This document shows positions 8,128 to 19,523 of a DNA stretch of 64,000 nucleotides, piece after piece. Source of the DNA: CAXSBR01 sp964236495 (GTDB lineage Bacteria > Actinomycetota > Actinomycetes > Mycobacteriales > Jatrophihabitantaceae); contig CAXSBR010000004.1 in assembly GCA_964236495.1 (NCBI GenBank), positions 1 through 64,000 of the forward strand, read 5' to 3'. Numbering within the stretch: position 1 is the first letter of the stretch; each line of letters starts with the position of its first letter. The position numbers and the translations under genes were made by a program. Under the pieces are notes generated by a model that did not search any database, was not told the DNA's origin, and was given only the letters and a program-made list of their open reading frames with translations.

Positions 8128-9717
8128 GTGCCCACCGTCCTGCGCAATGCCCGCATCGTCAGCCCCGTCGGCAGCGACATCTCTGCGATGGTGGTGGACG
8201 GCGACGCCATCGTCTGGGTCGGCACCGAGGACGCCGTGGACGTGCACTGCGGGCCCGACGACGACATCGTCGACCTGGACGGCGCCCTGGTGACCCCAGC
8301 GTTCGTCGACGCGCACGTCCACTGCACCGGCACCGGTTTGTCCATCACCGGCCTGGATCTGCGACCGGTGCGCAGCGGCGGAGAGCTGCTCGATGCCGTG
8401 GCCGCGGCGGCCCTGCAGCCGGGCCGGGTAGTGCTCGGCGGCGGCTGGGACGAAAGCCGCTGGGCGTATGCCGACGACGTTCCCGATGCCACGCGCATCA
8501 CCCGCGCCGCCGGCGGGAAGACGGTGTACCTGTCCCGGGTGGATGCGCATTCCGCGCTCGTGTCGGCCGACCTGCTCAGCGCGGACCTAGCTACCCTGAG
8601 CGGCTATTCCGCCGCGGGATGGCTGCGCCGCGATGCCCATGACCGGGCCCGGGAGCGCGCTCAGGCGCTGCTGGGCAGCCACGACCGCGAGAAGGCTCAG
8701 CGCGCTGCCCTGCAGTCGGCGGCGGCGCACGGCATCGCCTGCGTGCACGAGATGGCCGGCCCGTCGATCTCGAGCGCCGAGGATCTGCGCGCACTGCTTG
8801 CACTCAGCGCAAGCCCGGACTGGTCCGGGCCGGCCGTAGTCGGTTACTGGGGCGAGCTGGGCGGCATCCAGACCGCGCTGGAGCTCGGTGCCGCCGGCGC
8901 GGGCGGTGACCTGTTCTGCGACGGCGCACTGGGCTCGCACACCGCGGCGCTGCACGCGCCGTACGCCGACCGGCCGGCCGCCCGGCCCGACCCGCGCTTC
9001 GACGCCGCTCAGATCAGCGAGCACGTAGCGGCCTGTGTCGAGGCTGGTTTGCAGGCTGGATTCCACGCCATCGGTGATGCGGCGGTGGACGTCGTGCTGG
9101 CGGGCGTGGAACTGGCTGCCGAACACATCGGCGCCGCCCGCGTTCGGGCGGCACGCCACCGGATCGAGCACGCCGAGATGGTCGCCGACGCTGCCCGCTT
9201 CGCCGCCGCCGGGCTGATCGCGTCGATGCAGCCAGCCTTTGACGCGACCTGGGGAGGTACCGAGGGGATGTATGCCTCCCGGCTGGGCGTTGCCCGCGCG
9301 GGGAGCTTGAACGACTTCGCCGCACTGACTGCCGCGGGAGTGACGCTTGCCTTCGGCTCGGACGCACCGGTGACGCCGATCGATCCCTGGGCGGCGGTGC
9401 GCGCCGCGGCGTTCTCCACCCGAGCGGCGTCGTCGATCAGTCCGCGCGCGGCGTTCACCGCGCACACGAGAGGCGGATGGCGCGCCGCTCGCGTCGACGA
9501 CGGCTCGGGCACCCTGGCCGTCGGCCATCCGGCCACCTATGCCGTCTGGAACGCAGGCAGGCTGACGGTGGACGCCCCCGACGAGCGGGTCGCGCGCTGG
9601 TCCACCGATGCCCGCGCCGGCCTCGCGGGACTGCCCGATCTGACGCCGGGCCGAGCGTTGCCGACGTGCCGCGAGACGGTGCTGCGTGGGCGTGCGATCT
9701 TCACCGCCGACACCTGA
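8128..9717 (+). CDS. YtcJ-like amidohydrolase
   Basis: A metal-dependent amidohydrolase of the YtcJ/amidohydrolase_3 type, about 529 residues. The metal-binding HxH motif is in VDAHVHCTG near residue 60. Further family motifs are GFHAIGDAAVD, the histidine in RIEHAEM, and SDAPVTPIDPW with the catalytic aspartate. Such enzymes hydrolyse amide or ring C-N bonds, but the substrate cannot be told from sequence. I prefer GTG 8128 because the product then starts at VPTVLRNARI, the usual opening of the family. The longer GTG start at 8077 would overlap the candidate LacI operator. No clear ribosome binding site is visible, so a leaderless mRNA is possible. Confidence 0.9.
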   Translation: MPTVLRNARIVSPVGSDISAMVVDGDAIVWVGTEDAVDVHCGPDDDIVDLDGALVTPAFVDAHVHCTGTGLSITGLDLRPVRSGGELLDAVAAAALQPGRVVLGGGWDESRWAYADDVPDATRITRAAGGKTVYLSRVDAHSALVSADLLSADLATLSGYSAAGWLRRDAHDRARERAQALLGSHDREKAQRAALQSAAAHGIACVHEMAGPSISSAEDLRALLALSASPDWSGPAVVGYWGELGGIQTALELGAAGAGGDLFCDGALGSHTAALHAPYADRPAARPDPRFDAAQISEHVAACVEAGLQAGFHAIGDAAVDVVLAGVELAAEHIGAARVRAARHRIEHAEMVADAARFAAAGLIASMQPAFDATWGGTEGMYASRLGVARAGSLNDFAALTAAGVTLAFGSDAPVTPIDPWAAVRAAAFSTRAASSISPRAAFTAHTRGGWRAARVDDGSGTLAVGHPATYAVWNAGRLTVDAPDERVARWSTDARAGLAGLPDLTPGRALPTCRETVLRGRAIFTADT

Positions 9718-9756
9718 GCGCTGCAGTGACCGAAGCAGGGCGCGATACTGGTCTGC

Positions 9757-11445
9757 GTGCCCGTAGCCGCTGACGATGCCGTCGGACCCTGGGCTCGCTC
9801 CCGCCGGAGCGCCACGACTGGTCAGATAGCGCCGCCCGCGCCCGCGCCCGCGCCCAAACGCAGGCGCGGTCCGGCCTGGCTGTGGCCCGTGCTGCTCGTC
9901 GTCGTCGCCGGCGTGCTGGGCGTGCTGGCGTTTCCGCCCTACGGCCTCTGGCCGCTGGCGATCCTCAGCGTCGCGGCCTTCTCGATGTCGCTGCGTGGAT
10001 GCACCCCGCGCCGCGGCGCACTGCTGGGCTACGCCTACGGCTGGGTCTTTTTCGGGCTGCTGCTGCGCTGGACGGGCACCTTCGTCGGCCCGGTGTGGCT
10101 GCTGCTGCCCTTCGCCGAGGCGGCGTTCTTCGCAGCACTCGGTGCGGCAATCGTCGTCCTGCAGCGTCGCCGCTTCGCGCCACTGTGGGTTGCCGCGGCC
10201 TGGACAGCGCAGGAGGCATTGCGCGACCGGCTGCCCTTCGGCGGCTTTCCGTGGGGTCGCTGGGCGTTCAGCCAGGCCGTCTCACCGCTGCGCTGGTTCG
10301 CAGCGCTGGGCGGTGCTCCACTGGTGACGGCAGTGGTGGCACTGGCCGGTGCCGGACTGGCCGGACTGGCCGCGGTGCCGGGCCAGTTCGCCGCCACCGG
10401 ACGACTGGACCGCGGGGCGCTCCTGCGCGCCTGCGCACCGGCGGTGGCGGTGCTGATGCTCGGTGCCGTCCTTGCCTGGCCGTTGACGCCGGCGCCCACG
10501 AAACACCGGCTGACCGTCGCGCTGGTGCAGGGCGACGTTCCCGATCGCGGGCTGGAATTCAACGCACGGCGCCGGCAGGTGCTGAACAACCATGTCAACG
10601 AAACGCTCAAGCTTGCCGCCCAGGTCAGGGCCGGCTCGGTTGCCAAGCCCGACCTCGTTATCTGGCCGGAGAACGCCTCTGACATCGACCCGCTGGTCAA
10701 CCCCGACGCTGCTGCCGTCATCGACGAGGCCGTGACCGCCGTCGGCGTGCCCATCCTCGTGGGCGCGATCCTGGACGGTCCGGGCCCGACGCACGTCAGC
10801 AACGTGGGCATCCTCTGGTCCCCGGGCACCGGCCCCGGCGCACGCTACGCCAAGCGTCATCCGGTGCCGTTCGGGGAGTATCTGCCCTTTCGTGCAGTTG
10901 CCACCGCCATCACCGCCAAGGCCGCGCTCATCGCGCGCGACATGGCCGCGGGCAAGGGCAACGGCCTGATCGCCGGCGGTCCGGCGCCGCTGGGTGACGT
11001 CATCTGCTTCGAGGTCGCCTACGACGGTCTGGTGCGCTCGTCGGTACGCGCCGGCGCGCAGCTGCTGGTCGTCCAGACGAACAACGCGACCTTCGGCCAC
11101 AGCGCCGAGACCTATCAGCAGCTGGCGATGAGCCGGCTGCGCGCGGTGGAACACGGCCGCACCGTGCTTCAGGTCGCCACCAGTGGCAAGAGCGCGATCA
11201 TCGCTCCGAACGGCTCTGTCGTCGCTGAATCCGGCGCCCTGTTCACCGCGGCGCTGCTGGTGCAGTCGGTGCCGCTGGAACGCTCGCTTACGCTGGCCAC
11301 CCGGGTCGGCTACTGGCCCGAGCTGGTGCTGAGCCTGCTTGCCGCGCTCGGGTTGGCGGAATCGCTGGCCGACGACGTGCGCCGCAGACGCTTGCGCGCA
11401 ACCGCACCGACACCGGCCGGAACCGAGGAGATGATCGACGCATGA
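9757..11445 (+). CDS. lnt: Apolipoprotein N-acyltransferase
   Basis: Lnt adds the third acyl chain to the N-terminal cysteine of lipoproteins in the membrane. The 562-residue protein has several N-terminal membrane helices followed by a carbon-nitrogen hydrolase domain. The expected catalytic triad is present: Glu305 (VIWPENASD), Lys366 (YAKRHPVPFGEYLP) and Cys417 (VICFEVAYDG), with spacing close to that of E. coli Lnt. It starts at GTG 9757 and overlaps the next gene by ATGA. In M. tuberculosis, Lnt and the mannosyltransferase Ppm1 are one fused protein; here they are two coupled genes, as in some other actinobacteria. Confidence 0.95.
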   Translation: MPVAADDAVGPWARSRRSATTGQIAPPAPAPAPKRRRGPAWLWPVLLVVVAGVLGVLAFPPYGLWPLAILSVAAFSMSLRGCTPRRGALLGYAYGWVFFGLLLRWTGTFVGPVWLLLPFAEAAFFAALGAAIVVLQRRRFAPLWVAAAWTAQEALRDRLPFGGFPWGRWAFSQAVSPLRWFAALGGAPLVTAVVALAGAGLAGLAAVPGQFAATGRLDRGALLRACAPAVAVLMLGAVLAWPLTPAPTKHRLTVALVQGDVPDRGLEFNARRRQVLNNHVNETLKLAAQVRAGSVAKPDLVIWPENASDIDPLVNPDAAAVIDEAVTAVGVPILVGAILDGPGPTHVSNVGILWSPGTGPGARYAKRHPVPFGEYLPFRAVATAITAKAALIARDMAAGKGNGLIAGGPAPLGDVICFEVAYDGLVRSSVRAGAQLLVVQTNNATFGHSAETYQQLAMSRLRAVEHGRTVLQVATSGKSAIIAPNGSVVAESGALFTAALLVQSVPLERSLTLATRVGYWPELVLSLLAALGLAESLADDVRRRRLRATAPTPAGTEEMIDA

Positions 11446-12215
11446 AGCCTGGGCAGCGGCCTGCCTCCGATGCGCTGCGCACGGTGGTCGTCATCCCCAC
11501 TTACGACGAGGCCGACAACATCGAGCGCATTCTCGACCGGTTGCACGCGGCGAATCCGGGCGTCGACGCGCTCATCGTCGACGATGCGAGCCCCGACGGC
11601 ACCGGCAAGCTGGCCGACGCGCGCGCCGAGGACGACCCGCGGGTGCACGTTCTGCACCGCGCGGGCAAGTCCGGCCTGGGCGCGGCCTACGTCGCAGGCT
11701 TCGAGTGGGCGATCGAGCGCGGCTACGACGTTCTGGTCGAGATGGACGCCGACGGCTCGCACGCCCCGGAGCAGTTACCCCGGCTGCTGGCGGCTTTGAG
11801 CGACGCCGACGTCGTGCTCGGCTCTCGTTGGGTTCCCGGTGGAGCGGTGCACAACTGGCCGCTACGGCGCAAGCTGCTCAGCCTGGGTGGAAACCTGTAC
11901 ACCCAGCTAGCGCTGGGAATCCGGCTGCGCGACGCCACCGGCGGTTTCCGCGCGTACCGGCGCACGGTTCTGGAGGCGATGCAGCTGCACGACGTCAGCT
12001 CGCAGGGTTACTGCTTTCAGGTAGATCTCGCCTGGCGGGCGGTACGCAGCGGATTTCGCATCGTCGAGGTGCCGATCACGTTCGTCGAACGCGAGCACGG
12101 GGAGAGCAAGATGAGCGGCGACATCGTCGCCGAGGCACTACGCATGGTGACGGCGTGGGGGTTCGAGCGCCGCCGGGACCAGGTGCTGTCGTTGCGCCGA
12201 CGACTGCGCGGCTGA
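11442..12215 (+). CDS. ppm1: Polyprenol-phosphate mannosyltransferase (Ppm1/DPM1 type)
   Basis: A 257-residue GT2-family enzyme that transfers mannose from GDP-mannose to polyprenol phosphate, the donor for lipoglycan synthesis and protein O-mannosylation. The GT-A fold motifs are visible: VVIPTYDEADNI near the start, LIVDDASPDGT, and the metal-binding DADGSH (about residues 102-107). The late motif VEVPITFVEREHGESKM is typical of DPM1-like enzymes. It overlaps lnt by ATGA and is convergent with rbpA. The pairing with Lnt links lipoprotein acylation with glycosylation. Sugar specificity is inferred from the neighbour. Confidence 0.93.
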   Translation: MKPGQRPASDALRTVVVIPTYDEADNIERILDRLHAANPGVDALIVDDASPDGTGKLADARAEDDPRVHVLHRAGKSGLGAAYVAGFEWAIERGYDVLVEMDADGSHAPEQLPRLLAALSDADVVLGSRWVPGGAVHNWPLRRKLLSLGGNLYTQLALGIRLRDATGGFRAYRRTVLEAMQLHDVSSQGYCFQVDLAWRAVRSGFRIVEVPITFVEREHGESKMSGDIVAEALRMVTAWGFERRRDQVLSLRRRLRG

Positions 12216-12218
12216 GTG

Positions 12219-12560
12219 CTACTTGATGCCGCGCTTGGCACGCAGGAAATCCAGCCGCTCGGCGAGGACTTCTTCGAGGTCGGCAGTGGAGCGGCGCTCG
12301 ATCAGCATGTCCCAGTGGGTGCGGGCCGGCTTGACCTTCTTGGCCGCCGGCGCGGGCCCGTCGACGATTTCGGCTGCGGCGCCGTCGATGCGGCACTCCC
12401 AGGTGGGAGGCACCTCGGCGTCGTGCGCAAAGGGCATTGTGAACTGGTGGCCGTTGGGGCATTTGTATTCCGAGAACTGCCGGGCGGCCATGTCCACGCC
12501 GTAGTCGGTTTCGTAGCTCACAGCGCCGAGACGGCTGCCACGAAGGGTGCGATCTGCCAT
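12219..12560 (-). CDS. rbpA: RNA polymerase-binding protein RbpA
   Basis: RbpA is an actinobacterial RNA polymerase partner that binds the primary sigma factor and stabilises the open promoter complex. The 113-residue product begins MADRTLRGSRLGAVSYETD and contains the core YKCPNGHQFTMPFAHDAEVPPTWEC and a C-terminal sigma-interaction helix (RTHWDMLIERRS). One core cysteine pattern is CPNGH. The start at 12560 is fixed by a strong AGGAGGT on the minus strand at 12568-12574; the longer open frame upstream is not needed. The only neighbour within 5 bases is the convergent ppm1, and the rbpA-ppm1 pairing is also found in mycobacteria. Confidence 0.97.
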   Translation of the reverse strand: MADRTLRGSRLGAVSYETDYGVDMAARQFSEYKCPNGHQFTMPFAHDAEVPPTWECRIDGAAAEIVDGPAPAAKKVKPARTHWDMLIERRSTADLEEVLAERLDFLRAKRGIK

Positions 12561-12846
12561 GGAATTGACCTCCTGGCCGGAACAGTTCCGGCGTTGTGAT
12601 GTTTGCGGCTGCCGTTGGCAACCTGACTGCACGGTTCTGATAGCTGAAGTGCGACTCTGCGTTGTGTAACACGGCGTGAGACGTCGCCATTCCGCCGAAC
12701 GCGCGGTGGACAACCGTTCGAGGATACCGCAAACAGCGCAGTTACGGCCTGTTCTGCGGCCGCGGAAGCGCGCCACGTTCTCCGGCAACTGCCGCCGCTA
12801 CTGTCGGATGCAGCCACGTTTGTCAGCTCGACAGGGGGAGTTTCGA

Positions 12847-13848
12847 GTGCGCATCGCCATCACCGGGGCGTCGGGAAACGTCGGCACCGCCCTGTTGCGC
12901 CGACTGAGCGCGACGTCGCATGACGTAGTAGGGGTGAGCCGTCGAACGCCGCCCGCCCAGGCGCCCTACGACCGTGCCGAGTGGATCGACGTCGACCTTG
13001 CTGCCCACGACGCCGCCGCCACACTGACCACCGCCTTCACCGGCGCCGAAGTCGTCATCCACCTGGCCTGGCAGTTGCAGCCCAGTCACGACCGCGACGC
13101 GATGCGTCGCACCAATCAGGGCGGCACCCGGGCCGTTGTCGAGGCCGTGCAGAACGCCGGCGTGGCACATCTGGTCCACATCTCCTCCCTCGGCGCCTAC
13201 GCCCCCGCTGCGCGTGGGGTCTGGGCCGACGAAACATGGCCCACCACGGGTGTACCCAGCTCGCCCTACAGCGTCGACAAGGCCGCCGGCGAGCGGATTG
13301 TGGCAGCCGAGCGGAACTTCAAGCTCGCCGTCGTCCGGCCCGCTCTCGTGCTCCAGGCCGACGCCGCCAGTGAGATCTCGCGCTACTTCTTGGGGCCGCT
13401 CGTTCCGGCGGCACTGTTGCGGCCGAGCTTGATGCGGATTGCTCCCTGGCCGCGCGAGTTCACCGTCCAGGTCGTATCGGCCGACGACGTCGCTGACGCA
13501 CTGGTGCGCATTGTCGAGCAGGGCGCCGTTGGAGCGTTCAACCTCGCCGCCGCGCCGGTGCTCGACCGCGCTCAGCTGAAGCATCGCTTCGGTGGACTGG
13601 GCTTTCCGCCGCCGCTGGGTGTCGTGCGCACCGCGGCGCAGGTCTCGTGGCGGCTGCACCTGCAGCCCACCGAGGGCGGCTGGGTGGATCTGGGCGCCTC
13701 GGTTCCGTTGCTGGATTCCGCGCGCGCGCGCACCGAGCTGGGCTGGGATCCGGTTCACCGCGGCGACGATCTGTTGGCCGAATTCCTGACTGCGACGTCT
13801 CAGCGGCGCGGTATTGACGGCCCGCTGTTGCACCGCCGGCCGGTATAA
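12847..13848 (+). CDS. NAD-dependent epimerase/dehydratase (extended SDR)
   Basis: A 333-residue Rossmann-fold protein. The nucleotide-binding motif GASGNVGTALLRRL is at residues 7-20, and the later motifs VIHLAWQLQPSHD and the catalytic YSVDKAAGE (Tyr and Lys) are in place. These enzymes act on sugar nucleotides or similar carbonyl substrates; the exact substrate is not visible. I chose GTG 12847, preceded by AGGGGGAG at 12833-12840; the frame is open back to 12676, but that part looks non-coding. It is divergent from rbpA, with 286 bases between the starts in which I see only the ribosome binding sites. Confidence 0.88.
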   Translation: MRIAITGASGNVGTALLRRLSATSHDVVGVSRRTPPAQAPYDRAEWIDVDLAAHDAAATLTTAFTGAEVVIHLAWQLQPSHDRDAMRRTNQGGTRAVVEAVQNAGVAHLVHISSLGAYAPAARGVWADETWPTTGVPSSPYSVDKAAGERIVAAERNFKLAVVRPALVLQADAASEISRYFLGPLVPAALLRPSLMRIAPWPREFTVQVVSADDVADALVRIVEQGAVGAFNLAAAPVLDRAQLKHRFGGLGFPPPLGVVRTAAQVSWRLHLQPTEGGWVDLGASVPLLDSARARTELGWDPVHRGDDLLAEFLTATSQRRGIDGPLLHRRPV

Positions 13849-13849
13849 G

Positions 13850-13955
13850 AGCTGATCTCTACGGGCTCCGCTCGCTGGGAGATCAGCTTCGCTCGATGCT
13901 CACCCGCTGATCTCTACGGGCTCCGCTCCTCACTTCGTTCGATGCTCACCCGCTG
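13850..13955. repeat. Duplicated intergenic element with inverted repeat
   Basis: A 23-base block (gctgatctctacgggctccg plus ctc) occurs at 13851-13873 and again at 13906-13928. A second block (ttcgctcgatgctcacccgc plus tg) occurs at 13888-13909 and, with one change, at 13934-13955. Inside the first copy, AGCTGATCTC at 13850-13859 pairs exactly with GAGATCAGCT at 13879-13888, so it could fold as a terminator-like hairpin after the epimerase. There is no T-run after it. Confidence 0.85.
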
Positions 13956-14012
13956 GGGCGGTGTTTCCGGACCGCAGCTGAGCGTCCGGGGGCGCCGGTT
14001 ACCCTGAAAGTC

Positions 14013-14660
14013 GTGGAGCAGACGGCGCATCAGAGACGACTGCCGGGTACCGCCGCCCTGCTGCTGGCCATGGCGCTGGCGCTGCTGCTTACTGCCTGCG
14101 CCGGCTCTTCTGCCGGACCGGCCGCAGCCGGGACCGGCCTGCACGCAGCCACTGTCGATCCGCCGATCGCCACACCGGCACTGACCCTCACCGACACCAG
14201 CGGGCATTCCTACGATCTGCAATCTCGAACGAAGAACCGGCTGACCCTGCTGTACTTCGGCTACACCCACTGCCCGGACGAGTGCCCGACGACGATGGCC
14301 GACATCGCCGTCGCCCTCAAGCAGCTGGCGGCCGTGCGGGCCCGAACAACCGTCGTTTTCGTCACCACCGATCCGGCGCGCGACTCACCGGCAGTGCTGA
14401 AGAAATGGCTCGCGCACTATCCCGGCGTCGGGTTCGTCGGGCTGACCGGACCGATCAAGACGATCTATGCCGCGGCGCAGAAGGTCGGCGTTCCGCTGGA
14501 GATCCCGCACCGCGACGCCGCTGGCACGTACGTGGTCAACCACGGCACCCAGGTGCTGGCCTTCGGCACCGACGGCAAAGCCCACGCCGTCTTCACCGCG
14601 CAGACGACGTCGGACGACTACGCCCACGATCTGCCACTGCTGCTCCAGGGCACGGCGTGA
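14013..14660 (+). CDS. SCO1/SenC-family copper chaperone lipoprotein
   Basis: SCO proteins deliver copper to the CuA site of cytochrome c oxidase or act as thiol reductases. The 215-residue product has a lipoprotein signal peptide with the lipobox LLTAC at about residues 25-29. The thioredoxin-like domain carries both copper cysteines in YTHCPDECPTT (Cys87 and Cys91) and the third ligand, His177, in NHGTQVLAF. All copper residues are intact. It starts at GTG 14013 and overlaps the next small gene by GTGA, forming the first gene of an operon with a peroxidase stub and CtaG. Confidence 0.93.
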   Translation: MEQTAHQRRLPGTAALLLAMALALLLTACAGSSAGPAAAGTGLHAATVDPPIATPALTLTDTSGHSYDLQSRTKNRLTLLYFGYTHCPDECPTTMADIAVALKQLAAVRARTTVVFVTTDPARDSPAVLKKWLAHYPGVGFVGLTGPIKTIYAAAQKVGVPLEIPHRDAAGTYVVNHGTQVLAFGTDGKAHAVFTAQTTSDDYAHDLPLLLQGTA

Positions 14661-14947
14661 CGAGCCCGGCCGCCGAACCGGTGCCGCCGCCAGAGCCGTC
14701 CACGGGCAGCCCGGCCGCCGGAGCGGGGATCGGGCGACGTTGCTTTCTGCGCTCCGGCAGCCTGTTCGGAACCGGGGTGGCCGGCGCTGTCGCTGCCACG
14801 GTCAGTGTCCGCGCGCTCGACGGCCGGTCCGCACCGGAGCAGGTCTCGGTGGCCAAGGCCGGTCACGGAGATCAGACCCCGGCTTACGACGGTGCCCATC
14901 AGTCCGGCATCACCGGCTGGATCGCGCAGCCGCTGTTGTGCCGATGA
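14657..14947 (+). pseudogene. Truncated Dyp-type peroxidase, Tat signal and N-terminus only
   Basis: The 96-residue frame has a twin-arginine signal (IGRRCFLRSGS, then a hydrophobic GVAGAVAATVSV core). The mature start ends in YDGAHQSGITGW. That last motif is the conserved opening of Tat-exported Dyp-type heme peroxidases (usually GxHQxGI), and SCO-type genes in actinobacteria are often followed by such a peroxidase. Here the frame stops 13 residues after the motif, so the heme-binding part is missing. The gene overlaps SCO1 by GTGA and CtaG by ATGA, so the reading frames were joined cleanly after the loss, as in a precise internal deletion. It may still make a short exported peptide. Confidence 0.6.
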
Positions 14948-16140
14948 GCGTTATATCGGCCGCGAAAGGGGAACCGACCCCACACGAGCAGGTGCGGGCC
15001 GGCGCCACGGCGGACCGACACCGGCCTCGGCGCGCGCCGGTGCTGGAGATTGTCGCGGCGCTGGTCGCGCTAGGCGTGCTCGGGGTAGCCGGGACTGCGT
15101 TCTACCGCCAGTTCACCGGCGCCCACCGTCCGGTGCTGCCGACGTCGTGGTGCCGCGTGGGCATGGTGGACAACCTGCCGCCGCTGTTGGGCTCGGCACT
15201 GTTCACGAAATGGCAACTGGACCCGATCGCGCTTGCAGTGCTCGCAGCGCTGGGCGTCTGGTACCTCGGGGCCGTCGTCTCGGCTCGCCGCCTGGGCACG
15301 GCGTGGTCGATCCGCTACACAGCCTGCTTCTTCGGGGGCCTGGCGATCTGTGGGTTGGCTACGAATTCCAGCATCGCGGTGTACGACATGGCGCTGTTCT
15401 CCGCGCACATGATCGGCCACCTGCTGCTGGTCATGGCCGCGCCCATCCTGCTGTGCGCAGGTCAGCCGCTCACGCTGCTGCTGGCCGCCAGCAGCCGAAC
15501 GTGGCGCTCGCGGCTGGACCGGGCACTGCACAGCGGGCCGGTGACGCTGTTCTTCTGCCCGCCGGTGGCGCTGGCCACCTACGCGGCGGCCATCGTCGGC
15601 ACCCACCTCACCGGCTTGATGAACCAGGTGATGCTACGGCCGTGGGCCGGCCAGCTGGAGCATCTGGTGTACGTCGTCGTCGGATGTCAGTTCTTCATGC
15701 TCATCACCGCCGGCGATCCGCCCATCCGCTGGCATCTCACCACGCCCACCCGCTGGCTGCTGCTGGTGCTGTCCATGGCGGTGGACACCTTCACCGGTGT
15801 GGTGCTGCTGTTCAACACCCAACCGATTGCAATGACGCCCGTCGCGGGTCTGTCGGTGAACCGTCTGTCCGACACCGAGACCGGCGGCGCCATCATGTGG
15901 GTGGGCGGCGACGGCCTGATGGCGTTAGTAATGATCTTCTTGGTGCGGGTGTGGTTGCGCAGCCCGGCACTGCGCAACCGCGACCGCGCCGGTTTCATGG
16001 AGCAGGCACGACGGTCGACGTTCGCCGCCCACACCGGCGCCCAGGCACCGGAGAGTGACGCGGACAGCTTCGACGAGGACGACGCGAAGCTGCGAAGCTA
16101 CAACGACTGGCTGGCCCGGATCAATCACACCGGCCGCTGA
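14944..16140 (+). CDS. ctaG: Cytochrome c oxidase assembly protein, CtaG (caa3) family
   Basis: A 398-residue membrane protein of the CtaG family, involved in copper insertion into cytochrome c oxidase. It has an N-terminal hydrophobic segment (EIVAALVALGVLGVAGTAFY) and about seven more. Family motifs are LDPIALAVLAALGVWYLG, the histidine-rich FSAHMIGHLLLVMAAPILL and the later GGDGLMALVMIFLV. Its start at ATG 14944 overlaps the preceding peroxidase stub by ATGA. With the SCO1 gene it makes a coherent oxidase-assembly operon. Confidence 0.9.
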   Translation: MSVISAAKGEPTPHEQVRAGATADRHRPRRAPVLEIVAALVALGVLGVAGTAFYRQFTGAHRPVLPTSWCRVGMVDNLPPLLGSALFTKWQLDPIALAVLAALGVWYLGAVVSARRLGTAWSIRYTACFFGGLAICGLATNSSIAVYDMALFSAHMIGHLLLVMAAPILLCAGQPLTLLLAASSRTWRSRLDRALHSGPVTLFFCPPVALATYAAAIVGTHLTGLMNQVMLRPWAGQLEHLVYVVVGCQFFMLITAGDPPIRWHLTTPTRWLLLVLSMAVDTFTGVVLLFNTQPIAMTPVAGLSVNRLSDTETGGAIMWVGGDGLMALVMIFLVRVWLRSPALRNRDRAGFMEQARRSTFAAHTGAQAPESDADSFDEDDAKLRSYNDWLARINHTGR

Positions 16141-16167
16141 CCCGGCCCTGCTCGACTGACCGGCAGG

Positions 16168-18759
<2,592 letters not shown>

Positions 18760-18863
18760 CAAAGGTCTCCTCGCACAAGTCGAACGCACGCTGGTTCCGG
18801 CTGGTCGGCGGTTCTGGCGCACGCATCGTCGATGCATCCTCGCACGCGCCTACGCTGGCCGAC

Positions 18864-19523
18864 ATGGACAACTCCGCCAGCACTTCTGCGACCGATCTTG
18901 TCGAAGCCGCGACCGCGGTCGGTTTCTGGTTCGACCCGCTGTGCCCGTTTGCCTGGGTCACGTCACGGTGGATCCTGCAGGCGCAGAAGGTCCGCAACAT
19001 CGACATCTCCTGGCACGTGATGTCGCTGTCGGTGCTCAATGCCGACCGCGACGACGTGTCCGATGACTACAAGCAGATGCTGCAGCGGGGCTGGGGACCG
19101 GTGCGAATCTGCATCGCCGCGCAGGAGAAGTTCGGCCCGGAACCCACCCTGGCTCTGTACACCGCCCTGGGCCGACGCCACCACAACGAGGGTCGGCAGT
19201 TCGATCGCGCCGTGTATGAGGAGGCGCTGACCGAAGCTGGGCTGCCCGCAGAACTCGCCGACGCCGCGGACTCCACCGACCACGACGACGCGCTGGTCAA
19301 GTCCCACCACGAAGGCATGGACCCGGTGGGCATGGACGTCGGCACGCCGGTCATCCACGTCGAGGGCCACGCCTTCTTCGGACCCGTCATCACCCGCATA
19401 CCCGGGCCCGTCGAAGCCGGCAAGCTGTGGGACGCCACCGTCGCCCTCGCGGCCTACCCGTACTTCTTCGAGCTCAAGCGCACCCGGACCGAGCAGCCGC
19501 AGTTCGACAAGCCCGCCGAGTGA
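18864..19523 (+). CDS. DsbA-fold mycothiol-dependent nitroreductase-like protein (Rv2466c family)
   Basis: A 219-residue thioredoxin/DsbA-fold protein. The active site is in FWFDPLCPFAWVTSRW near residue 24, with one cysteine followed by Pro-Phe-Ala. The family in M. tuberculosis uses mycothiol to reduce nitro compounds and responds to oxidative stress, which suggests this organism makes mycothiol. The late cis-proline region is DVGTPVIHVEGHAFFGPV. It begins at ATG 18864 and overlaps the next gene by GTGA. The assignment rests on similarity to Rv2466c and on its position beside pepN. Confidence 0.88.
   Translation: MDNSASTSATDLVEAATAVGFWFDPLCPFAWVTSRWILQAQKVRNIDISWHVMSLSVLNADRDDVSDDYKQMLQRGWGPVRICIAAQEKFGPEPTLALYTALGRRHHNEGRQFDRAVYEEALTEAGLPAELADAADSTDHDDALVKSHHEGMDPVGMDVGTPVIHVEGHAFFGPVITRIPGPVEAGKLWDATVALAAYPYFFELKRTRTEQPQFDKPAE

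Noticed and set aside
12823..13833. 336-residue minus-strand frame over the epimerase
   Set aside because: It covers the epimerase, which has clear Rossmann and YxxxK motifs in the other direction.
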